From: Ralstonia pickettii DTP0602
GTDB taxonomy: Bacteria; Pseudomonadota; Gammaproteobacteria; Burkholderiales; Burkholderiaceae
DNA: 64,000 bases
NCBI GenBank assembly: GCA_000471925.1
Contig: CP006668.1
Location: 1,426,001-1,490,000, forward strand
Reading direction: 5' to 3'
Shown: positions 8,546 through 16,652 of the stretch, piece after piece
Layout: every line of letters begins with the position of its first letter
How positions within the stretch are numbered: the first letter of the stretch is position 1
Notes under the pieces: model-generated
The model's input: the letters and a program-made list of their open reading frames with translations, nothing else
Databases searched by the model: none
What the model was told of the DNA's origin: nothing
Program-made: the position numbers and the translations under genes

Positions 8546-9532
8546 TCAGGGCTGGATATTGAAGGTCTTGACGATGCCCGCGTTGCGCTCGAACTCCGCA
8601 TTCAACGACTGGCTGAGTTCCGTCAGCGTTTGTTCACGCATCGGCTCATAGCTCAGCGTCTGCATGCGTTCCTGCACCTTGGGCGTGGCCGCCGCCTTGT
8701 AGGTGGCAACCTGGATCTTCTGCGCCAGCTCTGCCGGCACGCGGGACGAGGCAATCACGCCCACCCAGTTGCTGAACTCCACTTCTGGATAACCCAGTTC
8801 CGCGAAGGTCGGCACCTGCGGCAGCAGCGGCGAGCGGTTCTTCGAGGCCACTGCATAAGCCTGCAGCTTGCCGGCCTTGATCATCGGCAGCGAGGTCACC
8901 ATGCCGTCGTACATCACCGCGATCTGGCCGCCCATCACCTGGGTCAGCGCCGGTGCGGAGCCGGCAAAGGGGACGTGCGCCAGGTCTAGGCCGGCCTTCT
9001 GGTTCATGATCACGCCGGCATAGTGCGATGCGGTGCCGGCGCTGTAGGAGGCAAAGCTCAGCTTGCCGGGGTTGGCATGCACGTAGCTGACCAGGCTCTT
9101 GAGGTCCTTGGCCGGCAGGGTCGGCGCGCCGACCAGCAGCAGGCGCGAGCGTGCCACCGCGGCCACGGGCCGGATGTCCTTCATCGTGTTGTACGGTGTC
9201 TTGAGCACGTGCGGCACTTCGGTCAGCACATTGGTGGCCGTCACCATGATGGTCTGGCCGTCGGGCGGCGCGGCCAGCATGGCGCTGATGGCGATGCCGC
9301 CGCCGGCACCCGGTTTGTTGTCGACCACGACGGGCTGGCCCAGGTCTTGCGAAAGCTGGTCGGCCAGCAGGCGGGCGATCACGTCCATGGTGCCGCCGGC
9401 GGGGGCGGGCACCAGCATGCGCACGGGCTTGTTGGTCCACGCCATCGCGGCCGGCATGGACAGGGCCATGACGGCGGTTACGGCGGCTAAGGCGGCGTGG
9501 CGAACGCGAAAGAGGGCAGGGCGTTGAGGCAT
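8546..9532 (-). CDS. Bug/TctC family tripartite tricarboxylate transporter substrate-binding protein
   Basis: A 328-residue periplasmic solute-binding protein with a Sec signal peptide (hydrophobic AALAAVTAVMALSMP, cleavage after AMA). The mature start WTNKPVRMLVPAPAGGTMDV and VVVDNKPGAGGGIAI are the hallmark Bug-family segments. GGAGACAC sits just before ATG 9532; the open frame extends a few codons further. No TctA/TctB membrane partners are nearby, as is usual for the amplified Bug proteins of Burkholderiales. It follows the BKACE-DUF1289-DsbA genes on the same strand, so its ligand may be the substrate of that pathway. Confidence 0.9.
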   Translation of the reverse strand: MPQRPALFRVRHAALAAVTAVMALSMPAAMAWTNKPVRMLVPAPAGGTMDVIARLLADQLSQDLGQPVVVDNKPGAGGGIAISAMLAAPPDGQTIMVTATNVLTEVPHVLKTPYNTMKDIRPVAAVARSRLLLVGAPTLPAKDLKSLVSYVHANPGKLSFASYSAGTASHYAGVIMNQKAGLDLAHVPFAGSAPALTQVMGGQIAVMYDGMVTSLPMIKAGKLQAYAVASKNRSPLLPQVPTFAELGYPEVEFSNWVGVIASSRVPAELAQKIQVATYKAAATPKVQERMQTLSYEPMREQTLTELSQSLNAEFERNAGIVKTFNIQP

Positions 9533-9657
9533 CTGTGTCTCCGTTGAAAGTCTAGGGTATGTAGGGCCCATGCCAGCCTTCTTGTCGGGGGCGGTACACG
9601 GGATACTGCAGAAAAATCGAGGCGTCGGCGCAATGCCGCCGTCGCCAGGGTGTTCGT

Positions 9658-10356
9658 TCAGGCGGCAGCCCGCGTGGCGCGCTGTTTCGCGCGCGCCAGC
9701 GCGCGCAGCATGGCTTCCAGCAGCGCAGCCGGAGGCCGCGAGCCGGACACGCTGAGCGTGCCGTTGAAGACAAAATGCGGCACGCCGAGGCCGGTCCGCA
9801 AGGGCGCTTCGTCCGGGCCGCCAAGTGACGGCAGCCAGTCCAGGTCACGGTCCCCGACAGCATCGCCCTGATCCGGGATCGCGATGCCGCATGCCGTCGC
9901 GGCCTGCCGCAGCACGAGCGGATCACCGATGTTCTCGCCGCGCAGGAAGTAGCGCGTGAACAGGTCGTCGATCAGCGCAGCAGCGGTATCGGCGCCTGCC
10001 TGCTGTCGCGCAAGGCGTACCAGGCGATGTGCCAGCAGGGTGTTCGGGAAGGTTTCGATGCGATCCAGTGCAAGCGTCAGGCCGGCTTCCCGCGCCGCGC
10101 CACAGACCTGCGCCTGGCGTACCGCCACCGCCTGGGGGCTGCCTAGACGCGCCACGTAGAAATCCCGGTAGGGCAGGCCGGCGGGAGGCGTGGTGGGGAT
10201 CAGCGGATACGAGCGCCATTCCACCTGCACGGCAACGTCCGGGCGCTCCCGCGCCAGCAAGGCAATGGCGGTTTCCAGGTGCTTCTTGCCGATCAGGCAC
10301 CAGGGACAGATCAGGTCGAAATAAGCCTCGACCGAGAGCGTGGACGGATGATTCAT
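9658..10356 (-). CDS. DsbA family oxidoreductase (FrnE-like)
   Basis: A 232-residue thioredoxin-fold protein with an N-terminal CPWC active site (DLICPWCLIGKKHLE, about residues 16-22). It has no signal peptide, so unlike periplasmic DsbA it is probably cytoplasmic, as are FrnE and 2-hydroxychromene-2-carboxylate isomerase relatives. It starts 61 bases after the DUF1289 gene. Role could be disulfide exchange or a GSH-dependent isomerisation. Confidence 0.85.
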   Translation of the reverse strand: MNHPSTLSVEAYFDLICPWCLIGKKHLETAIALLARERPDVAVQVEWRSYPLIPTTPPAGLPYRDFYVARLGSPQAVAVRQAQVCGAAREAGLTLALDRIETFPNTLLAHRLVRLARQQAGADTAAALIDDLFTRYFLRGENIGDPLVLRQAATACGIAIPDQGDAVGDRDLDWLPSLGGPDEAPLRTGLGVPHFVFNGTLSVSGSRPPAALLEAMLRALARAKQRATRAAA

Positions 10357-10417
10357 GGGAGCAGCTTCAAGACGCCAGCCGGCGAGCCCGGCGCAGGCCG
10401 CAGCAGGCTGTGGAGGA

Positions 10418-10624
10418 TCAGAGGGTGGGCGCCGGCGCCGCGCGGCTGCGCCACGACTGGCGCGCCGGCAGCGATGCCATGACCTCGGCGCGCTCGGCGT
10501 CGGTCATCTGCGCCCAGCAGCCGATCTCGACCGGCGTCCTGCCGCAGCCCTGGCAATACTTGCCAGCGTGGTCCATGCGGCAGATGTTCAGGCACGGATT
10601 GGCGACGGAGGGGGATGGGTTCAT
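10418..10624 (-). CDS. DUF1289 domain small cysteine-rich protein
   Basis: A 68-residue protein with the DUF1289 pattern of four cysteines: CLNIC then YCQGCGRT, followed by the conserved EIGCWAQMTDAER segment. The spacing suggests a small metal or Fe-S site. Function of the family is not established. ATG 10624 gives the typical N-terminus (NPCLNICRM). It lies between the BKACE gene and the DsbA-like gene on the same strand. Confidence 0.8.
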   Translation of the reverse strand: MNPSPSVANPCLNICRMDHAGKYCQGCGRTPVEIGCWAQMTDAERAEVMASLPARQSWRSRAAPAPTL

Positions 10625-10655
10625 GGCTTTCAACAAAACTTGGCGGGGTGACAGC

Positions 10656-10685
10656 CCGGCCGCAGGTTTTCTCGCCCGCGGCCGG
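10656..10685 (-). other. Hairpin between BKACE and DUF1289 genes
   Basis: CCGGCCGC and GCGGCCGG form a perfect 8-bp stem around a 14-base loop. There is no following T run on the minus strand, so it could be an mRNA-processing or partial-termination structure rather than a classical terminator. Confidence 0.4.
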
Positions 10686-10695
10686 ATCTGTTGCG

Positions 10696-11751
10696 TCAGG
10701 CCGCGCGCAGGGGCAGGTTCTTCTGGCCGGCCTGGCGGTTCGGCGCCATGCCGTGCGCGGCCAGCGTTTCCTCGGCGCTGTCGTACCAGGTGCCGATGCG
10801 GTAGATCTCGCGGGCTTCCTTGCCCGAGGCGATCTCGCGGCCCAGTTCCTTGGCCACGCGCACGCACTGCTCGATCTGCTGCACGGAGGTCATGCGGTTG
10901 CCGTGCTGGTCGATGATGGTGTCCTCGATGCCGCAGCGCGGGTGCAGGCCCATCGACATCGCCATCATGTTGAACGGCAGCACGTTCTTCAGCAGCGATT
11001 CCGCGGTCAGCGTGCAACCGTCCGGCGCGCGGTGGACGAAGTTGAAGAAGTTGAACGGGTTGGGGCCGTCGAAGCCGCCGCCGATGCCGATCCAGGTCAG
11101 GTTCAGCGGGCCCTTGTAGATGCCGCCGCGCACCATGCGCTCCAGCGTTTCCATGGCGTGGATGCCGGTCAGCTGGAAGTGCGGCTGGATGCCGGAGGCC
11201 TGCAGGCGGCGCAGGTGTTCCTCCACCCAGCCCGGGCCGGCCGGCACGGTCATTTCGCGGTAGGCCTGCTGGTAGGCGGGGTGCTCGAGCGACGTACCCT
11301 TGAGGTATTCGGGGTACAGCAGCTCCATGATGTTCATCTGCGTGGTGTTGATCGCCACGGTCACCTGGTCCGGCTTCGGATCGAGCTCAGCCAGCATGTG
11401 GCGGGTGTCGTCCGACAGCCACTTGGCTGCCTGGCCGTCGTCTTCCGGCGCGAAGGAGATCGAGCCGCCGACCTGGATGATCATGTCGGGCACCGCGGCG
11501 CGCACGCCCGCGATCAGCTCGTTGAACTTGGACAGGCGCTTGGAGCCCTTGCCGTCCAGTTCGCGCACGTGCAGGTGCAGCACGGTGGCGCCGGCGTTGT
11601 AGCAATCGACGGCCTTCTGGACCTGTTCTTCCATCGTCACCGGAATGTCTTCCGGGAAGTCCGCCGGCATCCACTCGGGGCCGTAGGGCGCCACGGTGAT
11701 GACTACCTTGTCCTGGTTCTCGGGGTGCAGGGAATCGTCGAGGAATTGCAT
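10696..11751 (-). CDS. BKACE family 3-keto-acid cleavage enzyme (DUF849)
   Basis: A 351-residue TIM-barrel protein of the 3-keto-5-aminohexanoate cleavage enzyme family. These enzymes condense a beta-keto acid with acetyl-CoA to give acetoacetate and a new CoA ester. The zinc-binding His59 and His61 are in GATVLHLHVRE. The IQVGGS, GIQPHFQLTGIHAME and GLHPRCGIEDT segments fit the fold. A CAGGAGC element precedes ATG 11751. It is divergent from the AraC gene at 11926 and probably controlled by it. The particular keto acid is unknown; BKACE members vary widely (aminohexanoate, dehydrocarnitine, keto-adipate and others). Confidence 0.88.
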   Translation of the reverse strand: MQFLDDSLHPENQDKVVITVAPYGPEWMPADFPEDIPVTMEEQVQKAVDCYNAGATVLHLHVRELDGKGSKRLSKFNELIAGVRAAVPDMIIQVGGSISFAPEDDGQAAKWLSDDTRHMLAELDPKPDQVTVAINTTQMNIMELLYPEYLKGTSLEHPAYQQAYREMTVPAGPGWVEEHLRRLQASGIQPHFQLTGIHAMETLERMVRGGIYKGPLNLTWIGIGGGFDGPNPFNFFNFVHRAPDGCTLTAESLLKNVLPFNMMAMSMGLHPRCGIEDTIIDQHGNRMTSVQQIEQCVRVAKELGREIASGKEAREIYRIGTWYDSAEETLAAHGMAPNRQAGQKNLPLRAA

Positions 11752-11870
11752 GTTCTTGCTCCTGGTATGTTGTTGCGAATCGCCCTGGGTACCGCCTGTA
11801 TGGCGGCGCCGGACAGGCGCGTTCGCGGTATCAAGTTCGGTGGCTGAAGTATCGTGTAACGGCGCGCAGC

Positions 11871-11924
11871 GATTTGACGATCCGGGACGATCGATTTACA
11901 TTTCGGGACAGTCAGGGAAAACGC
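11871..11924 (+). promoter_or_regulatory. Putative AraC-type operator with 21-bp-phased CGGGAC repeats
   Basis: CGGGAC occurs at 11883 and again at 11904, exactly 21 bases apart, inside two related half-sites starting GATTTGAC and GATTTACATTT. The whole stretch matches the element at 26048-26101 base for base at about three quarters of positions, including a shared GGGACAGTC and GGGAAAACG. It ends just before the ATG of the AraC gene, so it suggests autoregulation and control of the divergent BKACE gene. Confidence 0.55.
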
Positions 11925-11925
11925 G

Positions 11926-12972
11926 ATGTCCTACTACCTTCGCAGCGCCAGCCTTACCAATTTCGTGGAAGTCGCCCGCGCGGTGGGCCTCGATCCACAC
12001 CAGCAACTGCGTGCGGTCAAGATCAGCCGCGATGTGCTGCTAGACCCCGACATCCGCATTCCTGCGGGGCTTGTCGGCCGCTTGCTGGATGCCTCGGCGC
12101 ACGCGTCGCAGGTGGACGACTTCGGCCTGCGCATGGCCGAGCTGCGCCAGTTCTCCAACCTCGGGCCGCTGGCCTTCGTGGTGCGCGAGCAACCGACGCT
12201 GCGCCGGGCGCTGGAGTCCATGGTGCTTTACATGGGCCTGCAGAATGAGGCGCTCGCGATGCGCATGGAAGAGGGCGAAGGCCTGGTGATGATCCGCCTG
12301 CAGCTCCTGAGCGAGCAGCCCGGCACGCTGCGCCAGGCCACCGACCTGGCCGTCGGGGTGATGTACCGCATGCTCAGCCTGTTTCTCGGGTCGACATGGC
12401 GGCCGCGCGGGATCTGCTTCACACATGCCGCACCGTCCAGCATGGCCACCTTTACGCGCGTATTCGGCATGCCGGCGCTGTTCAACCAGGACTTTGACGG
12501 CATCGTCTGCGTGGCGTCCGACCTGGATGCGCCGCTGCCTTCCTATGATCCGGTGATGGCCGGGCAGGTGAAGCGCTACCTCGGCACCTTGCTCGCACAG
12601 GCCAACGCCACCATGCCGGACAAGGTACGCAAGCTGGTCTACGTGCTGCTGCCAACCGGCATGTGCTCGGTCGATCGCGTGGCGCAGCACCTTGGCATCG
12701 ATCGCCGTACGGTGCACCGGCGCCTGCTGCAGGAGGACACCACGTATTCAGAGATCCTCAATGAAGCGCGCGCCGGGCTGGTGATCGGCTATATCGAAAA
12801 CCTCGAGCGGCCGCTTTCGGAAGTGGCGACGCTGCTGGGGTTTTCTTCGCTGAGCGCGTTTTCACGCTGGTTCAGCGGGCAGTTCGGCTGCAGCGTGTCG
12901 AAGTGGCGCACGCAGCAGCAGGGGCAGGAGCGCGTCCCGGACGCTGCGCAGCCCGCGCAAGGACTGCTCTAG
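11926..12972 (+). CDS. AraC family transcriptional regulator
   Basis: A 348-residue paralogue of the regulator at 473-1498: the sensor domain begins LTNFVEVARAVGLDP, and the C-terminal AraC domain ends in SRWFSGQFGCSVSKWR. HTH helices lie around LGIDRRTVHRRL and SEVATLLGFSSLSAF. It is divergent from the BKACE gene, the probable target. The start is tight against the upstream repeat element. Confidence 0.9.
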   Translation: MSYYLRSASLTNFVEVARAVGLDPHQQLRAVKISRDVLLDPDIRIPAGLVGRLLDASAHASQVDDFGLRMAELRQFSNLGPLAFVVREQPTLRRALESMVLYMGLQNEALAMRMEEGEGLVMIRLQLLSEQPGTLRQATDLAVGVMYRMLSLFLGSTWRPRGICFTHAAPSSMATFTRVFGMPALFNQDFDGIVCVASDLDAPLPSYDPVMAGQVKRYLGTLLAQANATMPDKVRKLVYVLLPTGMCSVDRVAQHLGIDRRTVHRRLLQEDTTYSEILNEARAGLVIGYIENLERPLSEVATLLGFSSLSAFSRWFSGQFGCSVSKWRTQQQGQERVPDAAQPAQGLL

Positions 12973-13056
12973 GCGTCCTTCCGCATTTCCATCGCGCACA
13001 CGCTGTGACAGAATGCGCCGTCATCTTCCCTCCGGCATGTACTGCCTGCGCCCCGC

Positions 13057-14055
13057 GTGAACGGCCTGTCCGCTACCGTCCCGATCTCTGTCGTCAACGG
13101 CTTCCTGTCCGGCGCCGATCCCATGGCGATCGCACGGCTGGCCGAGTGCTCGGGCATTGCCAGCGAGCTGCTGTCCGAGCCGGCGGCGCGCGTCACGCAG
13201 GAACAGTTCTCGACGCTGTACCGCCTGCTCGCCAAGGAGGCCGACGATGAAATGCCGGGCATCTTCAGCCGGCCGCTGCGCAATGGCACGCTCAAGTACC
13301 TGTGCCTGAGCCTGCTGGATGCGCCAAGGCTGGAAGTGGCGCTGCATCGCTTCGGCCAGTTCTTCCACCTGATCCTCGATGACTTCCGCATCGAGTCGCG
13401 GCGCGACGGTGCGTCAGGCTATGTGGAGCTGGTAGACAACCCGGCCGGCCCCGCAGTCAGCGTGCTGGGGCGGGAACTGATGCTGAAGCTCGTGCATGGC
13501 GTGGCGTCGTGGCTGATCCGCCAGAAGATCCCGCTGCAGGCAGTGGAGTTCCAGTTTCCGCGGTCGCCGCTGGCGGGCGACCATCTCTACCTGTTTCCGG
13601 GCCCGGCGCACTTCGGTTGCGGCCATACCCGCATCGGCTTCGATGCGGCTTACCTGGACATGCCGGTGCGCCAGCGCAAGCCCGACCTGGAGAAGTTCCT
13701 GTCGCGCGCGCCCGAGGACTGGATCTTCGTTTCCTTCGCCGAGCAGATGACCTCCCACCGGGTCAGGCAATACGTGGCCGACTGCCTGCCGGTGTCGCTC
13801 ACCATCGAGGCGGTGGCCCATGCGTTGCACTGTTCGGTGCGCACGCTGTGCCGCCGGCTGTCCGCGGAGGGGACTGCCTTCCAGGCGATCAAGGACGACG
13901 TGCGGCGCGATATCGCCATCCAGCGGCTGACGCGCTCGGAGGACCCCATCGCGGCCATTGCCTTCGACGTGGGCTTCGACAATCCCACCGCCTTCCATCG
14001 CGCCTTCCGCCACTGGACCGGCAGCACGCCCAACGCCTACCGCCGCGCGCTGTAA
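13057..14055 (+). CDS. AraC family transcriptional regulator
   Basis: A 332-residue third AraC-type regulator with the same two-part layout: an arabinose-binding-like sensor domain (GFLSGADPMAIARLAECSGI onwards) and a C-terminal HTH pair ending FHRAFRHWTGSTPNAYRR. The GTG start at 13057 has no strong Shine-Dalgarno, so the N-terminus is less sure. It is codirectional with and directly upstream of the acyl-CoA dehydrogenase/PHA operon and is the best candidate regulator for it. Confidence 0.87.
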   Translation: MNGLSATVPISVVNGFLSGADPMAIARLAECSGIASELLSEPAARVTQEQFSTLYRLLAKEADDEMPGIFSRPLRNGTLKYLCLSLLDAPRLEVALHRFGQFFHLILDDFRIESRRDGASGYVELVDNPAGPAVSVLGRELMLKLVHGVASWLIRQKIPLQAVEFQFPRSPLAGDHLYLFPGPAHFGCGHTRIGFDAAYLDMPVRQRKPDLEKFLSRAPEDWIFVSFAEQMTSHRVRQYVADCLPVSLTIEAVAHALHCSVRTLCRRLSAEGTAFQAIKDDVRRDIAIQRLTRSEDPIAAIAFDVGFDNPTAFHRAFRHWTGSTPNAYRRAL

Positions 14056-14090
14056 GCCCGCCGGCGCGGCTGGCAAAGCTGGCCGCCGAC

Positions 14091-14175
14091 TGACAAATCC
14101 TGCCAGAACACCAGCCTCTTGCGGCGCACGGCGCGCGCGCCAGGCCGCCGCCGCGTAAAGCGGCAGGATTTGTCA
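14091..14175. promoter_or_regulatory. 14-bp perfect inverted repeat upstream of the acyl-CoA dehydrogenase/PHA operon
   Basis: TGACAAATCCTGCC at 14091-14104 is exactly complementary to GGCAGGATTTGTCA at 14162-14175, with 57 bases between. It lies in the 244-base gap between the AraC gene and the acyl-CoA dehydrogenase. It could be a two-site operator that loops DNA, or a long hairpin after the AraC gene. No T run follows, which speaks against a simple terminator. Confidence 0.5.
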
Positions 14176-14299
14176 ATGAATGGGCAAGTTTGGGTATCCG
14201 CCTTTGTGCCCGCCGCCACTAGGATCGGCACATAACGTTGCAGTGCCACCGGTTAGTGAATCGGATGCCGGCGCTGTGAACATCGCACAGAGGCCGAAA

Positions 14300-16102
14300 A
14301 TGAGCTACACCGCACCTACCAAAGACATCCTGTTCGTCATCCGTGAACTGGCCGGACTGACAAAGATTGCCAGCCTGCCAGGCTATGAAGACGCCACCCC
14401 CGACACCGTCGAAGCGGTGATCGGCGAGGCCGCGAAGTTCCACGGCGAGGTGATCGCCCCCCTCAACGTTGCCGGCGACAAGCAACCCAGCAGCTGGCAC
14501 GACGGTGAAGTCAGGACGACCGCCGGCTTCCCGGAAGCCTTTCGCCAGTTTGGCGAAGGCGGCTGGCAGGGCATCGTGCACCCGGTCGAGTTTGGCGGCC
14601 AGGGGCTGCCCAAGCTGGTCGGCGCGCCGTGCATGGAAATGATGAACGCGGCGAACCTGTCGTTCGCGCTGTGCGCGATGCTGACCGACGGCGCGATCGA
14701 AGCGCTGCTGACCGCAGGCTCCGACGAGCTGAAGCAACGCTTCCTGCCGCGCCTGATCGCCGGCGAGTGGACCGGCACCATGAACCTGACCGAGCCGCAG
14801 GCCGGTTCCGACCTTGCGCTGCTGCGCACCCGCGCCGAGCCGCAGGCTGACGGCAGCTACAAGGTGTTCGGCACCAAGATCTTCATCACCTACGGCGAGC
14901 ACGACATGGCGGACAACATCGTCCACCTGGTGCTGGCGCGCACGCCGGGCGCGCCCGAAGGGATCAAGGGCATCTCGCTGTTCGTGGTGCCGAAGTTCCT
15001 GGTCAACGACGACGGCTCGCTGGGTGCGCGCAACGACGTGCAGTGCGTGTCGATCGAACACAAGCTCGGCATCAAGGCGAGCCCGACCGCGGTGCTGCAG
15101 TTTGGCGACCATGGCGGTGCCATCGGCTACCTGGTCGGCGAGGAGAACCGCGGCCTGGAATACATGTTCGTGATGATGAACGCCGCACGCTTTGGCGTGG
15201 GCGTGCAGGGTATCGCCATCTCCGACCGCGCGTACCAGCAGGCCGTGGCTTATGCGAAGGACCGCGTGCAAAGCCGCCCGGTCGATGGCTCGGCCCGCGA
15301 AGCGGTGACGATCATCCATCATCCCGACGTGCGCCGCATGCTGACTGAAATGCGCGCCCTGACCGAAGGCGCGCGTGCGCTGGCGCTGGTGGCAGCCGCC
15401 TACTCGGACGTCGCCCACCATGCGCCGGACGCCGACACCCGTGCGCAGTTCAAGTCAGCCTATGAATTCCTGGTGCCGGTGATCAAGGGCTGGAGCACCG
15501 AAATGTCGCTGGACGTGACCAGCCTGGGCGTGCAGGTGCACGGCGGCATGGGCTTTATCGAGGAAACCGGTGCCGCGCAGCACTTCCGCGACGCACGCAT
15601 CCTGCCGATCTACGAAGGCACCACCGCGATCCAGGCCAACGACCTGGTGGGCCGCAAGACCGTGCGCGACGGCGGCCTGGCCGCCCGGGCCATCCTGGCC
15701 GAAGTCGACAAGACCATCGATGCGCTCAAAGACTGCGCCGGCAACGGCGCGGATGCCGCGTGCAGCGCCATGTTCCTGCAGCTCGGCTACGCGCGCTTGG
15801 CGCTGGGCCGGGCCGTCGATTACGTGCTGGAAAACACCGCCAAGGATCCCAACGCCGTGTTCGGTGCCAGCGTGGCGTACCTGAAGCTTGCCGGCATCGT
15901 GCTGACGGGCTGGCAGATGGCGTGCGCGCTGATCGTGGCGACGCAAAAGCGTAGCGAGGACGAAGCGTTCTACGCCGCCAAGATCGCCACCTGCGAATTT
16001 TTCGCCAAGCACATTCTGCCGCGCGCTTCGGCGTTGGAGGCGGCCATTACCGGCGCGTCGGGCACGGACGGCTTCCTGACCCTGGACGAATCCCGGTTCT
16101 GA
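14300..16102 (+). CDS. Acyl-CoA dehydrogenase (DmdC/FadE-like, about 600 residues)
   Basis: A 600-residue flavoprotein that introduces the trans-2 double bond in acyl-CoA. N-terminal, middle and C-terminal acyl-CoA dehydrogenase domains are present: TMNLTEPQAGSDLALLRTRA (FAD/substrate loop, about 155-175), KIFITYGEHDM, and RILPIYEGTTAIQANDL (about 433-450), which holds the likely catalytic Glu. An extra C-terminal domain gives the long form. ATG 14300 begins the conserved MSYTAPTKDILFVIREL. It is the first gene of a five-gene set with the MaoC hydratase, phaC, phasin and phaZ, and would supply enoyl-CoA. Confidence 0.92.
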   Translation: MSYTAPTKDILFVIRELAGLTKIASLPGYEDATPDTVEAVIGEAAKFHGEVIAPLNVAGDKQPSSWHDGEVRTTAGFPEAFRQFGEGGWQGIVHPVEFGGQGLPKLVGAPCMEMMNAANLSFALCAMLTDGAIEALLTAGSDELKQRFLPRLIAGEWTGTMNLTEPQAGSDLALLRTRAEPQADGSYKVFGTKIFITYGEHDMADNIVHLVLARTPGAPEGIKGISLFVVPKFLVNDDGSLGARNDVQCVSIEHKLGIKASPTAVLQFGDHGGAIGYLVGEENRGLEYMFVMMNAARFGVGVQGIAISDRAYQQAVAYAKDRVQSRPVDGSAREAVTIIHHPDVRRMLTEMRALTEGARALALVAAAYSDVAHHAPDADTRAQFKSAYEFLVPVIKGWSTEMSLDVTSLGVQVHGGMGFIEETGAAQHFRDARILPIYEGTTAIQANDLVGRKTVRDGGLAARAILAEVDKTIDALKDCAGNGADAACSAMFLQLGYARLALGRAVDYVLENTAKDPNAVFGASVAYLKLAGIVLTGWQMACALIVATQKRSEDEAFYAAKIATCEFFAKHILPRASALEAAITGASGTDGFLTLDESRF

Positions 16103-16143
16103 AGCGGAAGCCGCCAAATAGATCAATCAATGGAGGAGGCGGT

Positions 16144-16608
16144 ATGGCAATCGAAAACTACCGCATGGCGACGCTCGGCGCGTTCGTCGGCAAGGAGCTC
16201 GGCGTGTCCGAGTGGGTGGAAGTGGACCAGGCGCGCATCGATGCGTTCGCGCAATGCACCAACGACAACCAGTGGATCCACGTGGACGTGGACCGCGCCA
16301 GCAAGGAAAGCCCGTTCGGCGGCACCATCGCCCACGGCTACCTGACGCTGTCGCTGGTGGCAGGCCAGTTGCTCGACATGGGCGTGATCCCGGCCGATGC
16401 CAGCGCCGCGGTCAACTACGGACTGGAAAAGACGCGCTTCCTGGCGCCGGTAAAGGCGGGCTCGCGCGTGCGCAATCGCGTCAGCCTGCTGGCCGCCGAC
16501 AACAAGGGCGAAGGCCGCGTGCTGCTGCGCACGGAAAACACGATCGAGATCGAAGGCGAGTCCAAGCCGGCACTGGTGGCGGAAGCCCTGGCGCTGCTGG
16601 TCGCCTGA
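16144..16608 (+). CDS. MaoC family (R)-specific enoyl-CoA hydratase (PhaJ-like)
   Basis: A 154-residue single hot-dog-fold hydratase. Asp41 and His46 in NDNQWIHVDVDRA are five residues apart, matching the catalytic Asp31/His36 of Aeromonas PhaJ, and the FGGTIAHGYLTLSL motif follows. PhaJ enzymes hydrate trans-2-enoyl-CoA to (R)-3-hydroxyacyl-CoA, the monomer for PHA synthase. GGAGGAGGCGGT precedes the ATG. Its place between acyl-CoA dehydrogenase and phaC makes it the link between fatty acid oxidation and PHA synthesis. Confidence 0.9.
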   Translation: MAIENYRMATLGAFVGKELGVSEWVEVDQARIDAFAQCTNDNQWIHVDVDRASKESPFGGTIAHGYLTLSLVAGQLLDMGVIPADASAAVNYGLEKTRFLAPVKAGSRVRNRVSLLAADNKGEGRVLLRTENTIEIEGESKPALVAEALALLVA

Positions 16609-16652
16609 AGCACGAGCAAGACAGAAGCAAGGAATAAGGCAGGAGAAGTGAG

